64,000 nucleotides of DNA, from the NCBI RefSeq assembly GCF_010111755.1, contig NC_088961.1:1240001-1304000 (forward strand), written 5' to 3'. A program made the translations under genes and the position numbers. The stretch is from Nakaseomyces glabratus. Lineage: Eukaryota; Ascomycota; Saccharomycetes; Saccharomycetales; Saccharomycetaceae. The stretch's first letter is position 1. Each line of letters starts with the position of its first letter. The notes under the pieces were generated by a model. That model saw only the letters and a list, made by a program, of their open reading frames with translations, had not been told where the DNA came from and did not search any database. This document shows, piece by piece, positions 1 through 8,602 of the stretch.

Positions 1-2469
1 GAATATCTGCCTGGTGGTGATTTAGCAACATTGCTTAAGATGATGGGTTGCTTACCTGATGAATGGGTTAAACAGTACTTGTCAGAGATCATCATTGGGG
101 TCGAAGATATGCATAATAATGGTATTATTCACCATGACCTTAAACCTGAGAATCTACTTATCGATGTGTCAGGGCATCTCAAACTGACTGATTTTGGTTT
201 ATCCCGTGCAGGGCTGGTTAAGCGTCATAGGCATATTCCGAAGCCTATCTCATTAAGTAATGCTGATACTAGAAGCAATATTGATTCACATCCTACAAGC
301 CATTTATCAACTCCTGAAATTATATCTTTAGACCACAGACCCTCTCTCAACTCTGCTGTAAAAAACCGTAAAAGGTCATCATTGAAACAAGATATCTTGG
401 AGAACAATCTACAGGCAGTGCTGCTAACAAACGAATTTTCAGCCGGATCTGAACAGGAGCGTTTAAAAGAGAGATTTCAACGAAATAGCATGGACTATAC
501 TCCTGAAACTTCTTCCATGAAACGCAGTGAATCTCAGCAGTCATTTTTAGACATATCTCGATCTAGTACTCCACCACCATATCAAAATATAACATCAACC
601 CCTATGAAATTAAGAACAAATTCCATTACCTATGCTGAAAATAATTTCAATATAAACGAAGCCAGCAACTCTCCAAGTACAGATTTGATACTTTTCAATC
701 CAGAGGATTCCAAACAGGACAAGAGGTTTTTTGGAACTCCAGACTATCTTGCACCAGAAACAATTGAAGGAACAGGTGAAGATAACCAATGTGATTGGTG
801 GTCAGTGGGATGTATATTGTTTGAGATGGTTTTTGGATACCCACCATTCCATGCTGAGACACCGGATCAGGTGTTTAGAAACATTTTAGAAGGAAAAATT
901 GATTGGCCGATATTTGATTCCATAGAGGAAGAACGGGAATACATTTCTCCGGAGGCGAAGGACCTTATAATGAAGTTTTTAATTACTGATCCACATAAAA
1001 GGTTGGGATACAATGGTACAGAAGAGATAAAAAACCATCCATATTTTAAGGATGTTAAATGGGATCATGTCTATGATGAAACAGCATCTTACGTTCCAAA
1101 TATTGAAGACCCAGAAGATACTGACTATTTTGATCTCCGTGGAGCTACTCTGCAAGACTTTGGAGATGACAACGATGAAGATGCTGTATTAGAATCCGAC
1201 GGTGATGCTATAGATATTGGGCAGAACCCTAATAAATTTAGCTCCCATAAATTAAGTGTGGGATCTGTGCTGGAATCTGTTTCTGTAAGCAATAAGCCAG
1301 CTCATTCAGGGCCAATGCTGTCACCTTCTATCCCAAGTCATCTAAGAGATAATTCAAAGCGAACTGGAAAACTTAATGATAAACAAACTGAATTTGGCTC
1401 ATTTTATTTTAGAAACCTTTCTGCTCTGGATAAGGCAAATAAAGATGCGATAAATAGATTAAAGAGTGAACACTTAACTGAATCTAAAGGGAGGCACCGA
1501 AGAACATCTTCGAGTTCATTGGTAGGTTACATTTCAGACAGCTCATCTAAAATGAGGGTGTCTAAATTGGGGGGGATTGCTACTCCACCAGTTGGATTTG
1601 TTATAAATAAAGCCAATAAACATGATACTTTAGGGTTAAGATCTTATTCACCCGAAAGAAGTATTAGCTTGGAAGCAACACCTTCCTCCCATTTCAACCA
1701 TTCTTCCGAATCTGGAAAGGATTCAAACTCAATACATCATGGTAATATGGGAAGTGACCTTGACTCACCTTCGGGTCTAAAGTTTAAGTCTCCTCTCTCT
1801 CCTTCTACACCTTATTCTAGTTTGAATACGGCACAAACAACGCCCAATACAGCCAAATTTAACAGATCAAGACTACTTTCTCATCCCAACTCTCAAAGAA
1901 CGGTTAGTACACACCGTACAGACTCAGGTGATCTATCTAATGAAGAAGCTGAAAGGCTGCATGCGGTATATCGGGTTAATTCACTGAAATATAGGAGAAA
2001 AAGTGGTCGGAAGAGCTCAGGTGTCAATGATGTGGGCTACCGTATGGATATTTTGGTGTGCGAACCAATTCCTATACATCGTTACCGTGTTACTAGAGAC
2101 TTAGAAAGCGTAGGCTGTACAGTTGTTAGTGTTGGTGCTGGTGATGAGCTTGTTAGCCGTGCAAACAGTGGTGTTAAATTTGATTTGATTGTTACCGCCT
2201 TAAAACTTCCAAAACTTGGTGCAATTGATATAGTGAAACTCATAAAGCATACAAATGGTATTAACTCTAGAACACCAATAATTGCGATAACCAACTTTTA
2301 TCATGAAGCCATAAGTGCCAAGGTATTCGATGATGTTCTAGAGAAGCCAATTATGCTTGATGAAATTAGGCATTTGGTTGCTAAGTATGCATTGAAAAAG
2401 AGTCAAGAGGAGTCCACTATAGTTAGTGACAGTGATGACGCCATGGTTTACCAAGAAACTTCTAGCTAA
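1..2469 (+). CDS. RIM15: Rim15-type protein kinase, 5' end outside the window
   Basis: This is the C-terminal 822 residues of a Rim15 kinase, the PAS/kinase/receiver-type regulator that controls entry into quiescence downstream of TORC1, PKA and Sch9 in S. cerevisiae. The frame is open from base 1 (EYLPGG), so the start lies upstream of the window. The catalytic loop HHDLKPEN is near 130-155, followed by DFGLSRAG. A Ser-rich insertion of about 170 residues then separates it from the activation-segment part GTPDYLAPE near 735. This split kinase domain is typical of Rim15. A receiver-like domain lies near 2045-2395, but where the phospho-accepting Asp is expected the sequence reads DLIVTALKLP. 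The position relative to MIL1 matches YFL033C/YFL034W. The stop is 86 bp from the convergent MIL1 stop. Confidence 0.95.
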   Translation, partial: EYLPGGDLATLLKMMGCLPDEWVKQYLSEIIIGVEDMHNNGIIHHDLKPENLLIDVSGHLKLTDFGLSRAGLVKRHRHIPKPISLSNADTRSNIDSHPTSHLSTPEIISLDHRPSLNSAVKNRKRSSLKQDILENNLQAVLLTNEFSAGSEQERLKERFQRNSMDYTPETSSMKRSESQQSFLDISRSSTPPPYQNITSTPMKLRTNSITYAENNFNINEASNSPSTDLILFNPEDSKQDKRFFGTPDYLAPETIEGTGEDNQCDWWSVGCILFEMVFGYPPFHAETPDQVFRNILEGKIDWPIFDSIEEEREYISPEAKDLIMKFLITDPHKRLGYNGTEEIKNHPYFKDVKWDHVYDETASYVPNIEDPEDTDYFDLRGATLQDFGDDNDEDAVLESDGDAIDIGQNPNKFSSHKLSVGSVLESVSVSNKPAHSGPMLSPSIPSHLRDNSKRTGKLNDKQTEFGSFYFRNLSALDKANKDAINRLKSEHLTESKGRHRRTSSSSLVGYISDSSSKMRVSKLGGIATPPVGFVINKANKHDTLGLRSYSPERSISLEATPSSHFNHSSESGKDSNSIHHGNMGSDLDSPSGLKFKSPLSPSTPYSSLNTAQTTPNTAKFNRSRLLSHPNSQRTVSTHRTDSGDLSNEEAERLHAVYRVNSLKYRRKSGRKSSGVNDVGYRMDILVCEPIPIHRYRVTRDLESVGCTVVSVGAGDELVSRANSGVKFDLIVTALKLPKLGAIDIVKLIKHTNGINSRTPIIAITNFYHEAISAKVFDDVLEKPIMLDEIRHLVAKYALKKSQEESTIVSDSDDAMVYQETSS

Positions 2470-2555
2470 ACAAAAATATTTGTTATCATGTTAAATGCAG
2501 CAAATATCAATCTTGAAACTAATGGTTAATGCTATGTAATAGATAAATATATTCC

Positions 2556-5500
2556 TTATATATCATCAGGAAATGAATATTCGACATTCTTTTTGAGATG
2601 TGCTGCTGGGTCATCGTCGGGTAAAATTGTTTTTCCAGCACTTAATAATTGAAAAGAATTAGGAGTTTGCGGTGATTTTGGTGCTAGGTTTGGGAATGTA
2701 TCAGCGTTCAAATGCAGATTATCTGAATTTGTTTTCTCTGATTCTAAAGCTACTACATCAGATGGAAGAGATTGAGTATTTAATTCTTCCGAGCTACCCT
2801 GTTTTTCTCTTTCAGCCTTCATTGCCGCTTTAAGTACTTCTAATTCATGCAGAAGAGCACCATGGTCAACAATTGCGCCATCTTTCTTCTTCTTAATTTT
2901 GGCCTCATGTGACGGCGACTCTGAAATATCTCTACCTTCTTCAACGGCTTCCTCTACCATTGTTTGCCATTTGGACTTTTTCGGTTTCAGCCATTTAGAA
3001 ACCCAACCATTTGATTTCTTTTTCTCACTCAATTTCTTTTGTGCTGCATCAACATCATTAATTAGTTTCCTTTTTCTTTTAAATTCGTCTGGATCCACCG
3101 TTTCTTCTATCTCAGCAAATTCTTCGCTGAGTACAGCAATTCCAAGCTTTTTCAATAGTTTGGGCATATTGCTACGATAACTTAAATGACCATCGACAAT
3201 CTCAGTACAATTATAGTTATCAATCCCTTCTATACCTTCAACTGGTGATATACCCATGATAGAGCGGAAGCCACCTGCGGTTGCTCTGAACAGATAAGCT
3301 AAAAGCCAGTCAATATCCGAATAACAATTAACAAATCTGCCACTCACTACAGATCTAGCCATAACCAGCTGATCTTTTTTGTTTACGACAGGAGTACCAA
3401 AGATAAATACATTTTCAACAATTCCAAGGGCATTTTTTCGGCAAAGTTCAACTAAGCACGATAAAATAACTCTGGCCCCAAGGGAGAATCCTATCAGAGT
3501 CACAGGTCTTTCACCTAAATTTCTACCAATTAATGTATCAGCAAGGATCAGACCAGCTGACCATGCTCTGTCTAAAGACACATTCCATGGATTATCTAAA
3601 ATGTAACCTAATTTAGATAATGCCATAGGTAATTGAATGGCGGACATTAGACCGGTCAAAATTGTAGCACCTAACACTTGTTGGATTGTTTGTGTAAATA
3701 CTTCGCTCGCAACAATACCTATCGTTTGACCCATGGACTTCAGCATCTCTGGTTCCCAATATAAAGAAAACAGATCTCCTTCAACTGGATCTACTGTTGA
3801 GAACGGCAGACGAACATCATCATCATTACCAACCATCCAACCAGATACATTAATTATTAGATTAACTCGTCTATTATTGTGAAGAGGTAAAAATTCAAAT
3901 GTGCGAACGCTGCCCATCCTTTTTGACATACCTCTGGCACCGATATTGGCTCCAATAGCTGTACTTGATAGTGCCACAATTGTTGTCCCACCGACACCTG
4001 TTAAAAATCCTGTAGCACCTGTTACTCCGATTGTGGATAACCCAGCAGCAATACCGGCACCAATTACCGGTGCTAGTAATCCTCCACTCAAACCAAGTAC
4101 AAGGGATCCACCGACCATAGCTAAACCAACATATGCCATTTTTCTTCTTTTTCTCTTCTTTCTTCTATCTTTCATGTGATCTTGTTCATCCCAAACCTGA
4201 TCATCAGTTGACTGTTCTAAATCTAAGGAATCTGTTACGCGCTTTTCAAATTCACAAACCTCAATTTTTGTTATTTTTAGTGCTTCAGCAAATTTGATTA
4301 GGAGCGTCCTTGATCTTGAATCATAAGTAGAATTTTGCAGGAGTACCAAAAATAAATCGCAAATTATAGTCCAAGCCACATCAACATTAAGCTTATCTCT
4401 ATCGCTAATATTCTCTGGGTTTATTACTTTATTGGGGGCTGTTGTTCTATTGTCGTTATCGTTGCTTTTCATTTCATTGTCTGGCTCCACAATACTAATG
4501 CTGCTGTTCTTTTGAATGAAATCCAAACTTTCTTCATTGATTGCAGAGTTTACTGGGCCGGCAGGAGTTTTAACATTCTCTCTGTTGTTGGGTACTTTGG
4601 CTGTGCTGTCGTCAATTGCAGTATTCTGAGAAAGTTTACTTGTGACATTTTGAGAAGATACAGACTCATTATTCTCATTATTCGTGACAGAGGAACTGTT
4701 ATCATTATAATTTACTGAATCATCCCCTTCGTTTTCGCTATTGCTAGTCTTGTGTTCCCATGGATTTTCAATATTCTGAGTTGTTTTTAGACATTTGCAA
4801 AGGTCATCAAGTTTTAGTTTATGTAGAGAAACTTTTTCTAGCATTTTTATTTCTTCATCACTAATTTCAAGGTGATCATATAGTCTCTGTAAGGTCACAG
4901 TTTTCCAAGCAGCCATATCTTTTTGAGTGAATTGTAATCTTTTGGCAAGTTTCTTGTGTGATTTGATATCCACGCATAAACAGAGAGTAGCAAGGTCAGT
5001 ACAAAGTTGATTTACTAATACATTAACAGCAGCAGCGTATGCAAATTTTTCCATATCGTTTAATAGCAGTTTTGTAACATTTAATTGTGCTTCCGGGTTT
5101 ATATCATCTATTGGGTCGATTCCATCTTCAAATTCGTCATAATCTTCTTTAGATTGTAGTGAAACCGTGCTTGATTTATGTGAAAGAGACATTGAACTAT
5201 CATTTATTTTCTTCAACCGCTTATGATCAAACAGAAAATCCGTTTTGGTATTGGTCACATATGAACGTTGTGCTTGTTGTTCGCCAGCAATTTTGGTATA
5301 AGCAAACACTTTCTGTTTGCTATCATTTGTGACAGTAGTTGCCGTTGAATGATTTTCCACTGAATCTAAATTGCTTAGCTCGACTTCACCCTTTTGACCA
5401 TAGATATTGTAAGATGATATCGTAGGCATCTCCTGCCATGTCCCATCATCACTAGAATCGCTCTCACTATTATTTGTCTCATGAGAGATCGGTGTAATAT

Positions 5501-5894
5501 CTGATAAACTAGGTGTTTCTGGTGTGTTTACCACTCCTTCCACACCATAAGGTCCAGTAATTGTGGTATTCCTATTTCCAGAATTAGAGCTATCGTATTC
5601 ATCATTATCTCCATCTATATGGCTATCGGAAGAAGATCCATCACTATCATCGTCAGAAGTAGAAGCACTTACAACTTCATTCATCGGTATATATCCAAAA
5701 TCAATCTCATCATCCGAGATATCATTGTGTTCATCATCAGAAGATTTCTGAGCATCATCTTGACTTTTTGATTCAGAATAATCAATGCCCAACCCTATCT
5801 GTTCAGATTCTATATTTTGATTGCCACCGCTCGCAACCCGTTTACTGATCTTCAATCCTTTCAGAGCCAGGCCTAGGTCCTCCTGATCCGACAT
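2556..5894 (-). CDS. MIL1: Mil1-like DUF726 putative lipase/hydrolase
   Basis: The 1112-residue protein matches YFL034W/Mil1 in position and architecture. The S. cerevisiae protein is a putative lipase that binds the AP-1 clathrin adaptor mu subunit. The N-terminal third is acidic and Ser/Asn-rich. A Gly/Ala-rich hydrophobic stretch lies near residues 585-650, directly after a basic KKRKRRK run. The serine-hydrolase nucleophile elbow GFSLGA is near residue 803. A Lys-rich C-terminal tail follows. The DUF726 fold and the GxSxG motif suggest an alpha/beta hydrolase; the substrate is unknown. The ATG at 5894 faces the ATG of the spliced small gene at 5901, leaving six bases between the two start codons, so the two transcripts probably overlap at their 5' ends. 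Confidence 0.9.
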   Translation of the reverse strand: MSDQEDLGLALKGLKISKRVASGGNQNIESEQIGLGIDYSESKSQDDAQKSSDDEHNDISDDEIDFGYIPMNEVVSASTSDDDSDGSSSDSHIDGDNDEYDSSNSGNRNTTITGPYGVEGVVNTPETPSLSDITPISHETNNSESDSSDDGTWQEMPTISSYNIYGQKGEVELSNLDSVENHSTATTVTNDSKQKVFAYTKIAGEQQAQRSYVTNTKTDFLFDHKRLKKINDSSMSLSHKSSTVSLQSKEDYDEFEDGIDPIDDINPEAQLNVTKLLLNDMEKFAYAAAVNVLVNQLCTDLATLCLCVDIKSHKKLAKRLQFTQKDMAAWKTVTLQRLYDHLEISDEEIKMLEKVSLHKLKLDDLCKCLKTTQNIENPWEHKTSNSENEGDDSVNYNDNSSSVTNNENNESVSSQNVTSKLSQNTAIDDSTAKVPNNRENVKTPAGPVNSAINEESLDFIQKNSSISIVEPDNEMKSNDNDNRTTAPNKVINPENISDRDKLNVDVAWTIICDLFLVLLQNSTYDSRSRTLLIKFAEALKITKIEVCEFEKRVTDSLDLEQSTDDQVWDEQDHMKDRRKKRKRRKMAYVGLAMVGGSLVLGLSGGLLAPVIGAGIAAGLSTIGVTGATGFLTGVGGTTIVALSSTAIGANIGARGMSKRMGSVRTFEFLPLHNNRRVNLIINVSGWMVGNDDDVRLPFSTVDPVEGDLFSLYWEPEMLKSMGQTIGIVASEVFTQTIQQVLGATILTGLMSAIQLPMALSKLGYILDNPWNVSLDRAWSAGLILADTLIGRNLGERPVTLIGFSLGARVILSCLVELCRKNALGIVENVFIFGTPVVNKKDQLVMARSVVSGRFVNCYSDIDWLLAYLFRATAGGFRSIMGISPVEGIEGIDNYNCTEIVDGHLSYRSNMPKLLKKLGIAVLSEEFAEIEETVDPDEFKRKRKLINDVDAAQKKLSEKKKSNGWVSKWLKPKKSKWQTMVEEAVEEGRDISESPSHEAKIKKKKDGAIVDHGALLHELEVLKAAMKAEREKQGSSEELNTQSLPSDVVALESEKTNSDNLHLNADTFPNLAPKSPQTPNSFQLLSAGKTILPDDDPAAHLKKNVEYSFPDDI

Positions 5895-5900
5895 TGGTTT

Positions 5901-6308
5901 ATGAGTATGTTATTATTATATCAGGTACAGTAATGGTGTAACAGTGATGCAAAATTTTTGGAGGTTAAGTGTTATCAGGACTCAGACTATGGGTGTCTCT
6001 CTTACTAACCCCGTTCAGGAGTTTTGCAAATATTGACTAAAATAACTTCGTCTATTACACGTATCAGCCGCAAGTTAGCAACGTTCTCAACTGTCGGCAG
6101 CAAAAATGAACAAGAACAAATATTCGTAAACTTGTTAACAATAGAATCTCATAGACCCTCGAGAACAGATTATGAGCTTCAAAAAGTACTCCAAGCGCTT
6201 GGATCAGGTGTTATGCCCAATCCTGCTCCCCTCATCTATCTGATCCTATACGCAGAAGATGCGCCTAGGATGCCATCTGGTGAAGAAAGACTGAGCTGGC
6301 CTCGATGA
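5901..6308 (+). CDS. Small spliced gene, probable mitochondrial protein of unknown function (97 aa)
   Basis: The reading frame ending at 6308 has no in-frame ATG, but splicing supplies one. Exon 1 is only ATGA (5901-5904). The intron (5905-6018) begins GTATGT, has the branch site TACTAAC at 6003-6009 and ends in CAG. Exon 2 (6019-6308) then continues in phase, giving MRVLQILTKI at the start. Residues 1-26 are basic, hydroxylated and free of acidic residues, like a mitochondrial presequence. The rest is compact and includes MPNPAPLIYLILYAEDAP and ends PSGEERLSWPR. I do not recognise the family. The coding model rests on three consensus splice signals and correct phase; the mitochondrial location is inferred from composition only. 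It is divergent from MIL1. Confidence 0.72.
5905..6018 (+). other. Intron, 114 nt, of the small spliced gene
   Basis: The 5' splice site GTATGT is at 5905-5910, the branch site TACTAAC at 6003-6009 and the 3' splice site CAG ends at 6018. The branch-point A to 3' site distance is about 10 nt. The intron interrupts the second codon after its first base. Confidence 0.75.
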
Positions 6309-7321
6309 GATTACAGTGCAGAGAGAATGCCCTTAAATTGACAGAACCTTGGTCACCTGATATATTCGTAGCTAATATATAAAATAAAATCTCGTGCCCT
6401 TTCGTATAGCATGTTACGTATTATAATTATACACGTAGTGGTCACGTATTATACAATATTACACGGTTTATCACATGCAAGATTGTTTGCTTACAATAAT
6501 ATTGTAGTCTCTTTGGCCCCATAGTATGGGATGCTGTGTGCTGTGGAGTTGAAGGTTTATTAACCGAGGTTGCAAGTGGTTATAAGAAATTGTATTTTTT
6601 CTGATGATACAGTTCTGTTGTCCCTGTATCATAAAGCTGGATATCTTATTGTCGCATGATTTTTACGCTGAAATCGAGTAAATAAATCAAGCTAAACGTT
6701 ACATTCTTATAAACTACCATGTACCTTTACATACACTATACAGTAGCATGTTCTAAGTACAGACTACTAATGAGCTCAATTCTACGCATCTTTATATTAA
6801 CAACAGTCAATGACAACGATTCAGTAATTTTCCTCATACTTCATAGCATATCATAAGACATCATCGTAGTTGCAGTTTGTTAAGTTTTTGTTATTTTTTT
6901 TTTTTGGCAAAATGCGCATTGAAATCCCACACACAACTAAGAAATATTTATTTGATCTACGTTTAAATAGGATCATGAGCAACTGAATTACTCTATTTAT
7001 ATGGACTAGGAATCATATACTATTACTCCTTAACTCATAACACCAACAACAACCAAAACAGTTGTGCCTTTTGTCCTGCGAACTGTCCTATTTATTCATT
7101 TTGACTGGAGCTACTATTGTACAGACAAGATCAACAAATCTAAAAGCCACGGGATTTCTTTTTTTATTGACCATCTGCTGTTTTCAGATTCTGGTAATAC
7201 CTTAGCTTTGGCCTATAATCCTGTCCATAATTAGCTGAATTTTTACTGTTTCTTAGTCAAAATCACTAAAAAAACTATCTGACAAGCCCACTATAAAAAG
7301 AGGATCAAGACTAAAATAACT
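6309..7321. other. Intergenic region, promoter of MOB2
   Basis: This gap of about 1 kb holds no credible reading frame. It contains T-rich tracts (for example near 6893-6905) and AT-rich sequence close to MOB2. A TGATGA...CTGA pair near 6602-6672 resembles snoRNA boxes C and D but lacks a terminal stem, so it is not called. Confidence 0.6.
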
Positions 7322-8299
7322 ATGTCTTTCTTTAACTTTAAAGCGTTTGGAAGGAACTCCAAGAAGAATAAGAATGGTGCGAGCAATCTAGGCCCATCTT
7401 CAAATGCTGGAACACCCAACACATCTACAAATGCTTCTGTACTGGGCTCTTCACATAACCAGATAATGAACTCTAGTAATACACAAGCTCAGTCAATATA
7501 TTCCAACCAACCCAGCAGCAGCTCAAAGCTCTCCTTGAGAAAAAATCAGTCTCCAACTCGAACACAATCACCATCTAGACTCTCTCACAATAATAATAAT
7601 CAAATTTTGCAAGAAAGAGCACAATTATCGCATTCCGGAACAGCTACTAATGATACCCAAAGCCTCTCACAGAGAAGATCAAACTCCCCTGAAAGGTCGA
7701 GCTCACAACAAGTCATGTTTTTAAGTGAGCCTTTTGTCAAAACAGCATTAGTGAAAGGGTCTTTTAAAACTATTGTACAACTTCCGAAATATGTGGATCT
7801 TGGAGAATGGATTGCATTAAACGTTTTTGAGTTTTTCACAAACCTAAACCACTTCTATGGTGTCATAGCAGAATATGTGACAGCTGATGCATATCCAACG
7901 ATGAATGCAGGTCCCCACACGGATTACCTTTGGTTGGATGCTAATAATAGACAGGTTTCTTTACCTGCTGGCCAGTATATTGACTTAGCACTGACTTGGA
8001 TAAACAATAAAGTTAATGATAAGTCTTTATTCCCAACTAAAAATGGAGTCCCATTTTCTCCAAATTTCTTTAAAGATGTTCAAAGGATAATGATTCAGAT
8101 GTTCAGGATATTTGGTCATATTTATCACCATCATTTCGATAAGATAGTTCATTTATCGTTAGAAGCACATTGGAACTCTTTCTTCGCCCATTTCATCAGT
8201 TTTGTGAAGGAATTCAAAATAATAGATAGAAGAGAAATGTATCCATTGATGCCACTGATAGAGAATTTCGAAAAACAGGGTAAAATTATATATGCTTGA
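7322..8299 (+). CDS. MOB2: Mob2, activator subunit of Cbk1 NDR kinase
   Basis: The 325-residue protein starts MSFFNFKAFGRNSKKNKN. After a Ser/Asn/Gln-rich linker to about residue 135 it contains a full Mob domain (FLSEPFVKTALVKGSF onward, NAGPHTDYLWLDA, HHHFDKIVHLSLEAHWNSFF). Mob2 binds and activates the NDR kinase Cbk1 in the RAM network, which controls daughter-specific transcription and polarised growth. It is slightly longer than the S. cerevisiae protein because of the linker. The coding sequence is continuous through the N-terminal codons; I recall S. cerevisiae MOB2 having a 5' intron, which is not seen here. It converges with RPO41, with about 300 bp between stops. Confidence 0.97.
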   Translation: MSFFNFKAFGRNSKKNKNGASNLGPSSNAGTPNTSTNASVLGSSHNQIMNSSNTQAQSIYSNQPSSSSKLSLRKNQSPTRTQSPSRLSHNNNNQILQERAQLSHSGTATNDTQSLSQRRSNSPERSSSQQVMFLSEPFVKTALVKGSFKTIVQLPKYVDLGEWIALNVFEFFTNLNHFYGVIAEYVTADAYPTMNAGPHTDYLWLDANNRQVSLPAGQYIDLALTWINNKVNDKSLFPTKNGVPFSPNFFKDVQRIMIQMFRIFGHIYHHHFDKIVHLSLEAHWNSFFAHFISFVKEFKIIDRREMYPLMPLIENFEKQGKIIYA

Positions 8300-8602
8300 A
8301 ATCTTATTGTATAGCATGTCAAGTACTCATTTAATGGAATGGCCTAATAACACTCAAATTGTATCTATCTCAAGAAAATAAAACTGATTCAGATACCCAA
8401 ACCCTATGATGTTACGTATTCAATAATAAGCTAGATCAAGAATATATATATATACCTTGCATACTAAATCTGGTTAACCAACCGATGTTTTTGAATAATA
8501 AATATTTCAAATAGTGAATATTTTCTATTAATAGTCGTGAACAATATTTACATGTTTATTCCATTTATATACTTATCTTATTGCATAGTCGTTATTATAT
8601 CA

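Noticed and set aside
6602..6672. TGATGA and CTGA spaced like a box C/D snoRNA
   Set aside because: The base before TGATGA is C rather than a purine, no terminal stem is visible, and no antisense element is evident.
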